Assembly: GCA_949298875.1 (NCBI GenBank)
Contig: CASFYI010000052.1
Location: 1 to 50,105 of the forward strand
Reading direction: 5' to 3'
Source: an uncultured Methanomassiliicoccales archaeon
GTDB lineage: Archaea; Thermoplasmatota; Thermoplasmata; Methanomassiliicoccales; Methanomethylophilaceae
Length of the DNA stretch: 50,105 nt
Positions 31,585 to 40,152 of the stretch are shown in pieces. A model generated the notes under the pieces. It saw only the letters and a list, made by a program, of their open reading frames with translations. It was not told where the DNA came from and ran no database searches. Position 1 is the first letter of the stretch. Each line of letters begins with the position of its first letter. Position numbers and translations under genes: made by a program.

Positions 31585-33243
31585 ATGGCAGGAAAAGAGA
31601 AGCTGTTCATGGAAGCATGCAAGAAGAAGTTCAAGGAAGAGCCCACCGACATGACCACCAAGTACTACTGCTACGGTGGTTGGAAGCAGTCCAAGTCCAA
31701 AGTCGAGTTCCAGAACTCGGCCATGGAGATCGCCAAGAAGCGCGGAATCCCCATGATGAACGAGGACATCGGTGTGCCCCTCGGACAGAGGAGCTGGATG
31801 CCCTACCAGCTGTCCCACACCGACATCTTCGTCGAGCCCGATGACCTGCACTGCGTCAACAACTGCGCCATCCAGCAGGCCTGGGACGACATTAGGAGGA
31901 CCATCCTCGTCGGACTGGACTCCCCTCACCAGACCATCGAGAGGAGGCTTGGAAAAGAGGTCACCCCCGAGACCATCAACACCTACCTCGAGACCGTCAA
32001 CCACACCATGCCCGGTGGAGCCGTCGTTCAGGAGCACATGGCCGAGGTCAACCCCGCCCTCGTCTGGGACTCCTACGTCAAGGTCTTCTCCGGTGACGAC
32101 GAGCTCATCGACGAGATCGACCCCAGGTTCGTCATCGACATCAACAAGCTGTTCCCCGAGGAGCAGGCCAAGCAGCTGAAGAAAGCCATCGGCAAGACCC
32201 TCATGCAGGCTGTCCGCGTCCCGACCATCGTCGGAAGGCTCATGGACGGAGCTACCGTCTCCAGGCACGCCGCCATGCAGATCTCCATGGCTTTCATCTC
32301 CGCCTACAAGCTCGCAGCCGGAGAGGCCGCCATCGCCGACTTCGCTTACTCCGCGAAGCACCAGTCCCTCAACATGGGAACCATGATGCCCGCCAGGCGT
32401 GCACGTGGACCCAACGAGCCCGGTGGAATCCCGTTCGGATACATGGCCGATATCGCCCAGTCCGACAGGAAATACCCCGACGACCCCGGACGCGCCGCCC
32501 TCGAGGCCGTCGCCCTGGGAGCCGCCGTCTTCGACCAGGTCTACCTGGGAGGATACATGTCCGGTGGAGTCGGATTCACCCAGTACGCCACCGCCGCGTA
32601 CACCGACAACATCCTCGAGGACTACGTCTACTACGCCATCGACCAGATCAAATCCAGGTACGGAGGGTTCTGCAAACTGGACCCCACCAACATGGATGAG
32701 GTCATGAAACTCGGTGACGACATCAACGCGTACGCCCTCGAGATGTACGAGCGCTACCCCGCCGTCATGGAGACCCACTTCGGTGGATCCCAGAGGGCCA
32801 CCGTCTCCGCTGCCGCCACCGGTATCGCGGGAGCCATGGCCACCGGAGTCGCCGATGTCGGACTGAACTGCTGGTACCTCTCCATGCTCCAGCACAAAGA
32901 GAGGACCGGAAGGCTCGGATTCTACGGATTCGACCTCCAGGACCAGTGCGGTTCCGCCAACTCGTTCGCCTACAGGTCCGATGAGGGTCTCCCCATGGAG
33001 GTCCGCGGACCCAACTACCCGAACTACGCCATGAACGTCGGTCACCTCTCCGGATACACCGGTATCCCCAAGGCGGCCCACGTCGCCCGCGGAGACGCCT
33101 TCACCTGCAACCCGTTCGTCAGGGTCGCCTTCGCCGACCCCTCCCTGGTCTTCGACTTCGCCGATGTCACCAAGGAGATCGGACGCGGTGGCCTGAGGGA
33201 GTTCCAGCCCGCTGGCGAGCGCAGTGCGGTCATCAAGGGCTGA
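31585..33243 (+). CDS. mcrA: Methyl-coenzyme M reductase, alpha subunit
   Basis: A 552-residue alpha subunit holding the Ni-F430 site. The ATG at 31585 is preceded by GGGAGAGTGA. Known modification sites can be located by their motifs: the N-methyl-His (AKH, His259), the methyl-Arg in [13 protein letters not shown], the Gln in GGSQR (403), and the thioglycine-cysteine pair [12 protein letters not shown] (Gly448, Cys455). These sites are conserved in sequence; whether each is modified here is not shown. [24 protein letters not shown] is the usual diagnostic region. A YcaO protein at the right edge probably makes the thioglycine. Confidence 0.99.
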   Translation: MAGKEKLFMEACKKKFKEEPTDMTTKYYCYGGWKQSKSKVEFQNSAMEIAKKRGIPMMNEDIGVPLGQRSWMPYQLSHTDIFVEPDDLHCVNNCAIQQAWDDIRRTILVGLDSPHQTIERRLGKEVTPETINTYLETVNHTMPGGAVVQEHMAEVNPALVWDSYVKVFSGDDELIDEIDPRFVIDINKLFPEEQAKQLKKAIGKTLMQAVRVPTIVGRLMDGATVSRHAAMQISMAFISAYKLAAGEAAIADFAYSAKHQSLNMGTMMPARRARGPNEPGGIPFGYMADIAQSDRKYPDDPGRAALEAVALGAAVFDQVYLGGYMSGGVGFTQYATAAYTDNILEDYVYYAIDQIKSRYGGFCKLDPTNMDEVMKLGDDINAYALEMYERYPAVMETHFGGSQRATVSAAATGIAGAMATGVADVGLNCWYLSMLQHKERTGRLGFYGFDLQDQCGSANSFAYRSDEGLPMEVRGPNYPNYAMNVGHLSGYTGIPKAAHVARGDAFTCNPFVRVAFADPSLVFDFADVTKEIGRGGLREFQPAGERSAVIKG

Positions 33244-33524
33244 TGGAAGTGAAGGTCGGAGATCTGCTGAAGTACACCCCCACGGCGACTGTGGGGAAGG
33301 TGACCGAGATCCGCGAGAGGGACGGGAAGACCTGGGCAAGACTGGACTTCACCGACCTCTGGTACGACTCGGCCCTCCTGATCCCCGCCGACCCGTCGGA
33401 GTACATCAAGGTCTCCTACAAGGAGCGCAAGTCCTCCGACGGCGGCCGTCAGGCGCTGGAGGATCTCCAGAAGGAGCTCGAGGAGGTCGATACCTCCGAG
33501 ATGATGCCTTCCGGAGGCGGATGA
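33243..33524 (+). CDS. DUF2098 family protein
   Basis: A 93-residue protein whose ATG overlaps the mcrA TGA by one base, so it is coupled to mcrA. The first 60 residues form a small beta domain (VKVGDLLKYTPTATVGKVTEIRERDGKTWARLDFTDLWYDS), matching DUF2098, a methanogen-specific family. The tail is charged and flexible. Function unknown; the coupling to mcrA suggests a role with MCR. Confidence 0.8.
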   Translation: MEVKVGDLLKYTPTATVGKVTEIRERDGKTWARLDFTDLWYDSALLIPADPSEYIKVSYKERKSSDGGRQALEDLQKELEEVDTSEMMPSGGG

Positions 33525-33552
33525 GGGCTCCTTGCCTTCACAAAACCTTTTA

Positions 33553-33600
33553 CGCAGGGGTAAAACCCTGCGGCAACCCTCTTCCTTCCCCTCTCTCTTC
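33553..33600 (+). terminator. Terminator of the MCR operon
   Basis: CGCAGGG (33553-33559) pairs with CCCTGCG (33566-33572) across GTAAAA, followed by a long pyrimidine tract (CTCTTCCTTCCCCTCTCTCTTC). Placed 28 nt after the DUF2098 stop. The AAACCTTTTAC just before it resembles the motif next to other terminators here. Confidence 0.75.
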
Positions 33601-33729
33601 TCTATCATCCTTGTCCGATACGATCATGTCTGTCCAGAAAATGGATAACATATATTACAAAGATAACAGCGAGCATTTATTCTATAACCGATGCATAGGC
33701 GACCATGCGGACGATCCGCAAGAGCTGGA

Positions 33730-34404
33730 ATGATGGAGAGAAGGATCCGCGTAACAGGAAGGGCCACGGTTGACACCCCCGCAGACATAGTTGTGGTGAG
33801 GCTGGACATCGAAGGGATGGAGGGAACCTACGAAGGGGCCATCCGCAGATGCGCCGAGAACGGCAGGGACATCAAGGACCGCCTTGAAGCGGTTGGCCTC
33901 GACAGGGATTCGCTCAAGACGGTATCCCAGAACGTCCGGCCCCACTCGACAGAGGTCAGGGTGGGCAAGGACGCTTACGACCGCTGGATCACGGAGAAGA
34001 GGCTCGACGGATTCGAGTACACGAACACCCTAAGGTTCGAGTTCCTCCACGACAACGAAGTGCTGGGAAGGATTATGGCATCTGTGCTCCAATCGCCGTG
34101 CCATCCCAGCGTCACCATACTCTTCAGGAGTTCAGATGCGGAGTCTGCCAGGGCAAAAGCCCTGGGTCTGGCCGTGGAGGATGCCAGAGCCAAGGCCGAG
34201 GTGATCTCCAAATCGCTGGGATGCTCCCTCGGACAGGTGATCGACGTGTCCTATGATAGCAGACGCCAGTACTGCGACGAACGCGAGTTCCTATCTGCGG
34301 ACTGCAACACCGTGGCCATCATGGGATCAAGTCTGGATATGGACGTGGATCCGGAGGACCGCAGCTTCAGCGAGGAGGTCACGACGGTCTGGACGATCGA
34401 GTGA
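33730..34404 (+). CDS. SIMPL-domain protein (DUF541)
   Basis: A 224-residue protein: RIRVTGRATVDTPADIVVVRLDIEGMEGTYEGAIRRC at the start, then ESARAKALGLAVEDARAKAEVISKSLGCSLGQVIDVSYDS, the typical SIMPL repeat. The N-terminus has no signal peptide, unlike most SIMPL proteins, so it is probably cytosolic. Two adjacent ATGs (33730, 33733) could start it. Its end overlaps, tail to tail, that of the cytidylate-kinase-like gene by 26 nt. Confidence 0.82.
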   Translation: MMERRIRVTGRATVDTPADIVVVRLDIEGMEGTYEGAIRRCAENGRDIKDRLEAVGLDRDSLKTVSQNVRPHSTEVRVGKDAYDRWITEKRLDGFEYTNTLRFEFLHDNEVLGRIMASVLQSPCHPSVTILFRSSDAESARAKALGLAVEDARAKAEVISKSLGCSLGQVIDVSYDSRRQYCDEREFLSADCNTVAIMGSSLDMDVDPEDRSFSEEVTTVWTIE

Positions 34405-35032
34405 CGCGACCCGCATGACCGATCCCCCGGATCGTCACGGGCTCGTACAGACACCGTCGTTGCATCAGATCCATGTAGGTCAGTATCAGATCCACAGCAC
34501 CCTCGATGCCTATTGGGCCGGTGTCCACGGTCAGGTGATAGTTCGACGAATCGGCCCATCTCCTTCCTGTGTATCTCAGATAGTACTCCTCCCTGGACCT
34601 GTCCTTCGAGGTTATACGGGCGTAGGCATCCTTCTCCGATATCCCGTTCCTGTCCGCTGATCTTCTGATTCTGTCAGACACTGGGGCCGTGACGAATACG
34701 TTGAGGACGTCCCTGCGGCCAGAAAGTACGTAATCCGCGCATCTTCCGACGAAGACGCACTGACCCTTCGATGCCAGGGAACGGATGACATCGCTCTGTG
34801 CTACAAACAATGGATTGGCTGTCGGGATCCCGCCGAAGAAGAGATTCGAGCCTGTCCTGGCCCTCTCCTCCATCCGCTCAGCGTCTTCCACGGGAATGCC
34901 CATACGGTCTGCAGTCTTCTCTATGACCGTCCTGTCGTAGCACTCGACCCCGAGCCTGTCCGCGAGAACCTTTCCGACCTCACGACCACCGCTCCCGTTC
35001 TGCCTTCCGATGGTTACTGTGAGATCCCTCAT
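34379..35032 (-). CDS. Cytidylate kinase-like protein
   Basis: A 217-residue P-loop protein of the cytidylate-kinase-like group (AAK_13): TIGRQNGSGGREVGKVLADRLGVECYDRTVIEKTA, GQCVFVGRCADYVLSGRRDVLNVFVTAPVSDRIRR. The P-loop is GRQNGSGGRE rather than the standard GxxGxGKS; this variant is usual in the family, which may not phosphorylate CMP. The ATG overlaps the end of the DUF2798-like gene (4 nt). Confidence 0.8.
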   Translation of the reverse strand: MRDLTVTIGRQNGSGGREVGKVLADRLGVECYDRTVIEKTADRMGIPVEDAERMEERARTGSNLFFGGIPTANPLFVAQSDVIRSLASKGQCVFVGRCADYVLSGRRDVLNVFVTAPVSDRIRRSADRNGISEKDAYARITSKDRSREEYYLRYTGRRWADSSNYHLTVDTGPIGIEGAVDLILTYMDLMQRRCLYEPVTIRGIGHAGRVTRSSRPS

Positions 35033-35538
35033 ACGCTCGCCCCCGTGGACTTCAGAACCCTGATGTGCCTGCGCTTCATCACATGGCGGGCGGCAGGCTG
35101 GGCGACGAGCATCTCGACCAAGAACGCCACACAGAAGTTTACGGGCCAGTTCCCGGGCCAGTCGAATATCGGTTCCGCTGTCAGCACCCCTTCCATGAGA
35201 TGTCCGACGGTCGGACCGACGACCGTCATGATCATCGACATCATCAGGACGCAGGCGATGATGTTGAACACGATCTTGGTGTAGAAGCTGTCACCCGGCA
35301 TCGTGAACCTGCGGACGAACATGTCCGCGACACGACCGACGACGAACGTCATGAGCAACATGACGATCACGACGAGTAGCGGGACCGTCGCAAGTCCATT
35401 CATGAAAGTCTCGACCGTCATACCGCCCATCGTCCTGCAGAGATTGAACTCGCACATGATGGTGGCAGTGATGATCGCAATCACCCCTCCGTAGAGGATG
35501 CCATCCCTGTTGTTCCATGGTAGCCTTAGCTCTTCCAT
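35029..35538 (-). CDS. DUF2798-like membrane protein, about four transmembrane helices
   Basis: A 169-residue protein with hydrophobic segments at about 15-35, 45-68, 88-110 and 130-148; NFCVAFLVEMLVAQPAARHVM resembles the DUF2798 signature. It overlaps the cytidylate-kinase-like gene by 4 nt in a leftward pair. No specific role can be assigned. An SD-like GGAGG lies before the ATG at 35538. Confidence 0.75.
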   Translation of the reverse strand: MEELRLPWNNRDGILYGGVIAIITATIMCEFNLCRTMGGMTVETFMNGLATVPLLVVIVMLLMTFVVGRVADMFVRRFTMPGDSFYTKIVFNIIACVLMMSMIMTVVGPTVGHLMEGVLTAEPIFDWPGNWPVNFCVAFLVEMLVAQPAARHVMKRRHIRVLKSTGASV

Positions 35539-35762
35539 CGACAGACCTCCTTACCGGACGTCTGTTTCCGGCCCTAAGGCCTCCCGATTTACGACGGCTC
35601 CGATCGGCAATCACTTGCAGGAAACGCCCAATGCGGATTCATATAAAATCGAGACCCGACAGCCGAATCCGAGTCGCATCCTATGATGTCCCCTTTCCGT
35701 GCTAGGATGTCTGAAACGGGGACCGATAAGCATCGCCTTACGGCGGATGATGATGATGAATC

Positions 35763-35780
35763 GAGGGGCCGGAGCCCCTC
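35763..35780 (-). terminator. Hairpin after the DUF2111-regulator operon
   Basis: GAGGGGC and GCCCCTC form a 7-bp stem with a 4-nt loop, 15-32 nt after the stop at 35795 when read leftward, followed by a T/C-rich tract. The remaining bases between 35539 and 35762 show no supported gene. Confidence 0.55.
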
Positions 35781-35794
35781 TAGGCCGGATGGCC

Positions 35795-36436
35795 TCAGTT
35801 TATCTTGTTCAGGACCGCCGCCTCCTTGGCCTTGATGGTCGCGATGGACTCATCCAGGTCGGGAGCGGACTCCCCGGGCTTGAGCCTGTTGAAGGCGACC
35901 AGCACCGAGGCCAGCTTCGGGTTGTCCTCCATCCCGTAGTACTTCCTGATCATCAGGTCGCACGTGGGGGCGGGGCTGCAGGAAATCACATCCCTGCATC
36001 CGTTGGAGGGGTTGAGCTCCGGGAACGACACGGGAGGCATGATGAACGTCTCCCCTCCGTCCGCCTTCACGGTCGGGAACAGGATGAACCCGTCCGAGAG
36101 CCAGACGACGTCCTGCTTGTCGGCGTACTTCTGCGCCGTGAACGGGAACACCTCCTCACCGATGACCTCCCCGTTGCCGGACAGGAGGATGACGGTGGGC
36201 TCCGGCGGGGGCCTGAACCTGGGGTCCTTGACGATGCATATGACGCATTCGCGGTTCAGGGCCTGGTTGAAGCCCTCGTTGTCGACGTCAATGTTCCCCA
36301 TGGCGCGGACCTTGGCCTCCTCCTCCTTGACCTGGTTGAGGATGTCCGCATCCAGATAGAACGCGTGGACGACACCCCTGAGACCGCGGACGACCTCGAG
36401 CTGCTCGTCTCCCGGCGCATCGATATCGATAGCCAT
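35795..36436 (-). CDS. Uncharacterised protein, third gene of the regulator operon
   Basis: A 213-residue protein from the ATG at 36436, preceded by GGTGAT; two further in-frame starts at 36442 and 36445 are possible. It contains cysteines in GCRDVISCSPAPTCDLMIRKYYGM that could bind metal or thiols, and a helical C-terminus (LDESIATIKAKEAAVL). I do not recognise the family. It starts 15 nt after the DUF6951-like gene, in an operon with the DUF2111 regulator, opposite the MCR-activation operon. Confidence 0.65.
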   Translation of the reverse strand: MAIDIDAPGDEQLEVVRGLRGVVHAFYLDADILNQVKEEEAKVRAMGNIDVDNEGFNQALNRECVICIVKDPRFRPPPEPTVILLSGNGEVIGEEVFPFTAQKYADKQDVVWLSDGFILFPTVKADGGETFIMPPVSFPELNPSNGCRDVISCSPAPTCDLMIRKYYGMEDNPKLASVLVAFNRLKPGESAPDLDESIATIKAKEAAVLNKIN

Positions 36437-36451
36437 GTTCATCACCCATGA

Positions 36452-36796
36452 TCATTTGAGCTCGACTTCCTCTCCGTCCTCGACGAAGCGGATGACCGAG
36501 TCCCTCTTGAGACCGAGATCGCCGGCCACCTCGAGCGCCTTGACGATCCCCGCGGGGACGGGACAGGCGGTATGCGGGATGGCATTGGCGGCGAGCTTGT
36601 AGACGGACGATTTGTCGAACGGCGCCTCGACCTCGGCATAGGGGCTCATGGGCTCGAGCTTCCAGGACATCTTGAGGATGTTCGGGCAGTCGCTCTTGAT
36701 CTCGATCTCGATGAGACCCATCCCGTTGTCCTTGGCGGTTATCAGGGTCTTCATCTTGCAGACCCCAGCGTCGACACATACTCTGCAGTCAGTCAT
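36452..36796 (-). CDS. DUF6951-like small protein
   Basis: A 114-residue protein from the ATG at 36796, 8 nt after GAGGAG; it overlaps the end of the regulator gene by 8 nt. Pattern: CRVCVDAGVCKMKTLITAKDNG, then EIEIKSDCPNILKMSW, then AIPHTACPVPAGIVKALEVAGDLGLKRD. The ACPVP...KALEVA region with the N-terminal cysteines resembles the DUF6951 family of methanogens and other anaerobes. Several conserved cysteines suggest metal or redox binding. Function unknown. Confidence 0.7.
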   Translation of the reverse strand: MTDCRVCVDAGVCKMKTLITAKDNGMGLIEIEIKSDCPNILKMSWKLEPMSPYAEVEAPFDKSSVYKLAANAIPHTACPVPAGIVKALEVAGDLGLKRDSVIRFVEDGEEVELK

Positions 36797-37763
36797 TGTC
36801 ATCACTCCTCAGCCTAATCAGATTGTTAATTCCTGCCATTGTCCTTATGTCCACCACGCCGATCGCCGCGATGATGCGGTTGTCGAGCTCTATCGGCGTG
36901 ACGATGACCCTTATGCCCTTGTACGGACCGGACGTCGCGATCTTGCGGATGGTCGTACCGACGTTGATGACCTCCTCCAAGACCTGTCCGGTGTAGGCAT
37001 TGTCGATGACGGCGCCGTTCTCGATCCTTATGCCGAGATTGTCCCTGCTCTTGGCGCATACAGGGAGGCCTCCGACGAGGTCGTGGATGGCGAACGCCAG
37101 GGATATCAGCTCGTTCCCCGTGTTCTTGGGGGTGAGGATGTCCTTCAGGTCGCGGTTGACCTGCATGCCGCCCATGATGGCCAGACCCGCGGTGACCGCT
37201 CCAAGCTCCGCGATCTCGGCGGTGGGGCCGGTGCCGATGATGATCACGTCCTCGTTCTTCAGAGCGAAGAGAGCCGAGATCTTGCTCGAGAGGGCTTCCT
37301 CCACGGGATAGTCCGAACCTGGGAAGATGAGCCTCCCGTCCGTGTACACCAGGGTGGTCGCGCCGGTCGCGCCGGAGCGTATCGCGGCGTCCCTCTCCTC
37401 GCAGCCGAACTTCACGCTGCCGGCCTTCTTGGGCACGCGGACGGCGCAGTCGTGGTCGCCGATGGTCAGATCGCTTATGGAGATCGGGGCGATGTCCATG
37501 TGGTAGTTCCTCTTGATGTCGGAACCGCGGTCCGTGAGCAGGATCCCGCTCTTGCCTATGGTTATCATGCCCTGGTCCTGGAGCTGCGAGAGGATCGTCC
37601 TCGTGCTGCCCTCGCCTATCCCGAGGTACTGGGACAGCCTCTTCCTGCCGACCGGCTGGCTCTCGTCGAGGCACTGGAGGGCCTTCCAGATATGGTAGTC
37701 GTTGAATTTCGGGACCGGTCCGCCCAACCGTCCTGACTTCTGCATCATCGTTGGATGCACCAT
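36789..37763 (-). CDS. HTH / DUF4443 / DUF2111 regulator
   Basis: A 324-residue protein. N-terminal winged helix (about residues 24-75: FNDYHIWKALQCLDESQPVGRKRLSQYLGIGEGSTRTILSQL, GMITIGKSGILLTDRG), a middle domain of the DUF4443 type (about 80-200, with TTLVYTDGRLIFPG and EDVIIIGTGPTAEIAELGAVTAGLAIMGG), and DUF2111 at the C-terminus (ELISLAFAIHDLVGGLPVCAKSRDNLGIRIENGAVIDNAYTG, GIRVIVTPIELDNRIIAAIGVVDIRTM). DUF2111 occurs almost only in methanogens. It reads as a ligand-sensing transcription factor. The ATGs at 37748 and 37745 are alternatives: TATA-like GTTCAAATAT at 37771-37780 is spaced for a leaderless start at 37748. Confidence 0.85.
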   Translation of the reverse strand: MVHPTMMQKSGRLGGPVPKFNDYHIWKALQCLDESQPVGRKRLSQYLGIGEGSTRTILSQLQDQGMITIGKSGILLTDRGSDIKRNYHMDIAPISISDLTIGDHDCAVRVPKKAGSVKFGCEERDAAIRSGATGATTLVYTDGRLIFPGSDYPVEEALSSKISALFALKNEDVIIIGTGPTAEIAELGAVTAGLAIMGGMQVNRDLKDILTPKNTGNELISLAFAIHDLVGGLPVCAKSRDNLGIRIENGAVIDNAYTGQVLEEVINVGTTIRKIATSGPYKGIRVIVTPIELDNRIIAAIGVVDIRTMAGINNLIRLRSDDND

Positions 37764-37778
37764 GTATCCAATATTTGA

Positions 37779-37797
37779 ACATTATGTTAACTAATGT
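37779..37797. promoter_or_regulatory. Inverted repeat ACATTA-N7-TAATGT in the divergent promoter
   Basis: 6-bp arms with a 7-nt centre that contains GTTAAC (37786-37791); a second GTTAAC is at 37855-37860. It sits next to the TATA-like element of the DUF2111 regulator, within the 158-nt divergent space before atwA. A plausible operator. Confidence 0.4.
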
Positions 37798-37892
37798 ATA
37801 CTTGTTAGTACATTGAACTGTTTTATCCCAATCCTGGCCGTCCGACTAAACGAAGTTAACGCGCACTTACCGTTCGGGTTGTTCCAAGATAG

Positions 37893-37900
37893 TTTATATT
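37893..37900 (+). promoter_or_regulatory. TATA-like box of the MCR-activation operon
   Basis: TTTATATT, 22-29 nt before the ATG at 37922, with no SD. Transcript probably leaderless. Confidence 0.55.
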
Positions 37901-37921
37901 GGCCCAGGGGTTGGGCGGTTC

Positions 37922-39532
37922 ATGGCTCAAGAGTCGGCAGAACTTCTGGTCATCGAGAACGTATCGAAGACCTTCGACGGAAGGCGCGTCCTCGACAACT
38001 TCAGCGCCACGCTGTCGACCGGGAAGATCCTCGGTCTGATTGGTAAGAGCGCAGCCGGTAAGAGCGTCCTGATCCACATGCTCAGGGGCAGCGAGGAATA
38101 CGCCCCTGACGAGGGTCGGGTCATCTACAACGTCAACCGTTGCTGCAAGTGCGGCAACCTGGACCTCCCGTTCGCGGGGAAGCCCTGCAGCAAGTGCGGA
38201 GGCGAGACGGAGAAACTCGCCGTCGACTACTGGTCCCTCAAACCGGACGACAGCCTGAGGCAGGCGGTCAAGGCCCGCGTCGCCATCATGCTCCAGAGGA
38301 CCTTCGCCCTGTTCGGCGACATGTCCGTGGTCGAGAACGTCATGGAGGCCATCCCCGCCGACATCACCGGCGAGGCCAGGACCAGGCGCGCCATCGAGCT
38401 GCTCGAGCTCGTCAACATGACCCACAGGACCACGCACATCGCCAGGGACCTGTCCGGAGGGGAGAAGCAGAGGGTCGTCATGGCGAGGCAGCTGGCCAAG
38501 GAGCCGCTGTTCTTCCTCGCGGACGAGCCCACCGGTACGCTGGACCCCACCACCGCCGAGATCGTCCACAAAGGTCTCGTCGACTACGTCAGGAACAACG
38601 GCATCTGCATGGTCTTCGCGTCCCACTGGCCCGAGGCCATCGAGAGGATGGGCGACGACGCCGTCCTCCTCGACGGAGGGAAGACCCTGGAGCACGGGGC
38701 CCCCAAGGACGTGTGCCAGACCTTCATGAAGGACTACCACTTCGACGAGAAGAAGCAGGAGGGCATCCTCGGCGACCCGCTCATCGTGCTGGAGGACGCC
38801 AAGAAGCACTACTTCTCCGTCGTCAGGGGAGTCGTCAAGGCCGTCGACGGCGTGAGCTTCGAGATCAGGGAGAGGGAGATCTTCGCCCTGGTCGGATACT
38901 CCGGAGCCGGCAAGACCACCACCTCCAGGATGATCGCCGGCATGACCCCCGCGACCTCCGGCTCCGTCAAGATCAAGATCGGCGACGACTGGATCGACAT
39001 GTCCGAGAGCGGATTCGCCGGCAAGGGAAGGGCGACCCCCTACATCGGGTTCCTCCACCAGGAGTACACCCTCTACCCGTTCGACACCATCCTGCAGAAC
39101 CTGAGCACCTGCATCGGCATGAAGATGCCCGCGGAGCTGGCCAAGATCAAGGCCATCCAGGTGCTGGTGAGCGTCGGATTCGACAAGTCGAACATCGAGA
39201 ACATCCTCTACGCCTACCCGGACTCCCTGTCCGTCGGCGAGCAGCAGAGGATCGCCTTCGCCCAGGTCCTGATCAAGGAGCCCCGCATCATCGTTCTGGA
39301 CGAGCCCACCGGGACCATGGACCCGATCACCAAGACCATCGTGGCGAAGTCCGTCATCCGCGCCAGGGAGACCCTCGGAGAGACCTTCCTGGTCGTCAGC
39401 CACGACATGGACTTCGTCATGAACTGCTGCGACCGCGCCGCCTTCATGAAGGGAGGAAGGGTCGTTTGCCTCGGGGAGCCTAAGGAGGTCCTCGAGGAGT
39501 TCAGTATGGAGCCCGTGCCGGAAGGTGAATGA
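37922..39532 (+). CDS. atwA: MCR activation component A2 (ABC-type ATPase)
   Basis: A 536-residue protein with two ABC ATPase domains. Domain 1: IGKSAAGKS (Walker A), a cysteine insert ([21 protein letters not shown]), [16 protein letters not shown] and [12 protein letters not shown]. Domain 2: [25 protein letters not shown] and [12 protein letters not shown]. This matches component A2, which uses ATP to reductively activate the F430 nickel of MCR. First gene of a rightward operon to 45671. Confidence 0.95.
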   Translation: MAQESAELLVIENVSKTFDGRRVLDNFSATLSTGKILGLIGKSAAGKSVLIHMLRGSEEYAPDEGRVIYNVNRCCKCGNLDLPFAGKPCSKCGGETEKLAVDYWSLKPDDSLRQAVKARVAIMLQRTFALFGDMSVVENVMEAIPADITGEARTRRAIELLELVNMTHRTTHIARDLSGGEKQRVVMARQLAKEPLFFLADEPTGTLDPTTAEIVHKGLVDYVRNNGICMVFASHWPEAIERMGDDAVLLDGGKTLEHGAPKDVCQTFMKDYHFDEKKQEGILGDPLIVLEDAKKHYFSVVRGVVKAVDGVSFEIREREIFALVGYSGAGKTTTSRMIAGMTPATSGSVKIKIGDDWIDMSESGFAGKGRATPYIGFLHQEYTLYPFDTILQNLSTCIGMKMPAELAKIKAIQVLVSVGFDKSNIENILYAYPDSLSVGEQQRIAFAQVLIKEPRIIVLDEPTGTMDPITKTIVAKSVIRARETLGETFLVVSHDMDFVMNCCDRAAFMKGGRVVCLGEPKEVLEEFSMEPVPEGE

Positions 39533-40152
39533 GCATGAAGCAGAAGATGGGGAGATACCTCAGCTTCGTGGAATGCAGGGAATCGATGGGACTCGGCGTC
39601 GGAGGCGGTCTGGCCATGAGGGCCACCATCTCCGAGTCCGGAAGGGACGTCGTGGCCATAGCCATGGGTCCCGGCAGGAGGCACATCACCAAGCCCGTCT
39701 GCGAGATCACCTACGCCCTCAGGGAGGAGGGGATCGACACCAGCGTCCTCGTCGTGAACGCCGGATCCGGCGTACCTTCGGACGCCCCGGACATGACGAC
39801 CGGATCGTACTTCGGCCTCGACCCCATCGAGGCGGAGCGCATCCAGCAGTTCAAGGTCGCCCTGATCCACCTGGGCAACGTGCGCATGCACATCATCTAC
39901 AAGGCGAGGCTCATCCTCAGGAACGTCGACATCCCCGCCATCATCGTGGCCCAGTGCCCGGTGGACTTCGAGGACTTCGCCGCCATCGGCGTGAAGACGT
40001 CCCGCGTCATGCCCCCGGACGACAAGATCCAGACCAAGGGCGAGATCGTGGAGATCGTGACCGGTGTTGTGAGAGGGGTCACAACCACCCAGGACAAGCT
40101 CGACGAGATCGTGTCCAAGGTGCAGTCCATGCTGCCGGAGGGATCCAGATGA
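39529..40152 (+). CDS. mcrC: MCR activation protein C
   Basis: A 207-residue Mcr[113 protein letters not shown]. McrC is part of the MCR-activation complex. The ATG overlaps the atwA TGA; a second in-frame ATG at 39535 is better placed from GGTGA. In many methanogens mcrC lies within the mcr operon; here it is separate. Confidence 0.96.
   Translation: MSMKQKMGRYLSFVECRESMGLGVGGGLAMRATISESGRDVVAIAMGPGRRHITKPVCEITYALREEGIDTSVLVVNAGSGVPSDAPDMTTGSYFGLDPIEAERIQQFKVALIHLGNVRMHIIYKARLILRNVDIPAIIVAQCPVDFEDFAAIGVKTSRVMPPDDKIQTKGEIVEIVTGVVRGVTTTQDKLDEIVSKVQSMLPEGSR

Noticed and set aside
34379-34404. Tail-to-tail overlap of the SIMPL and cytidylate-kinase-like genes as a regulatory antisense
   Set aside because: Short overlaps of convergent genes are common in compact genomes; nothing marks this one as special.
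37764-37921. A CRISPR leader or repeat array in AT-rich intergenic regions, including this one
   Set aside because: No direct repeats with spacers of regular length were found in any intergenic region.
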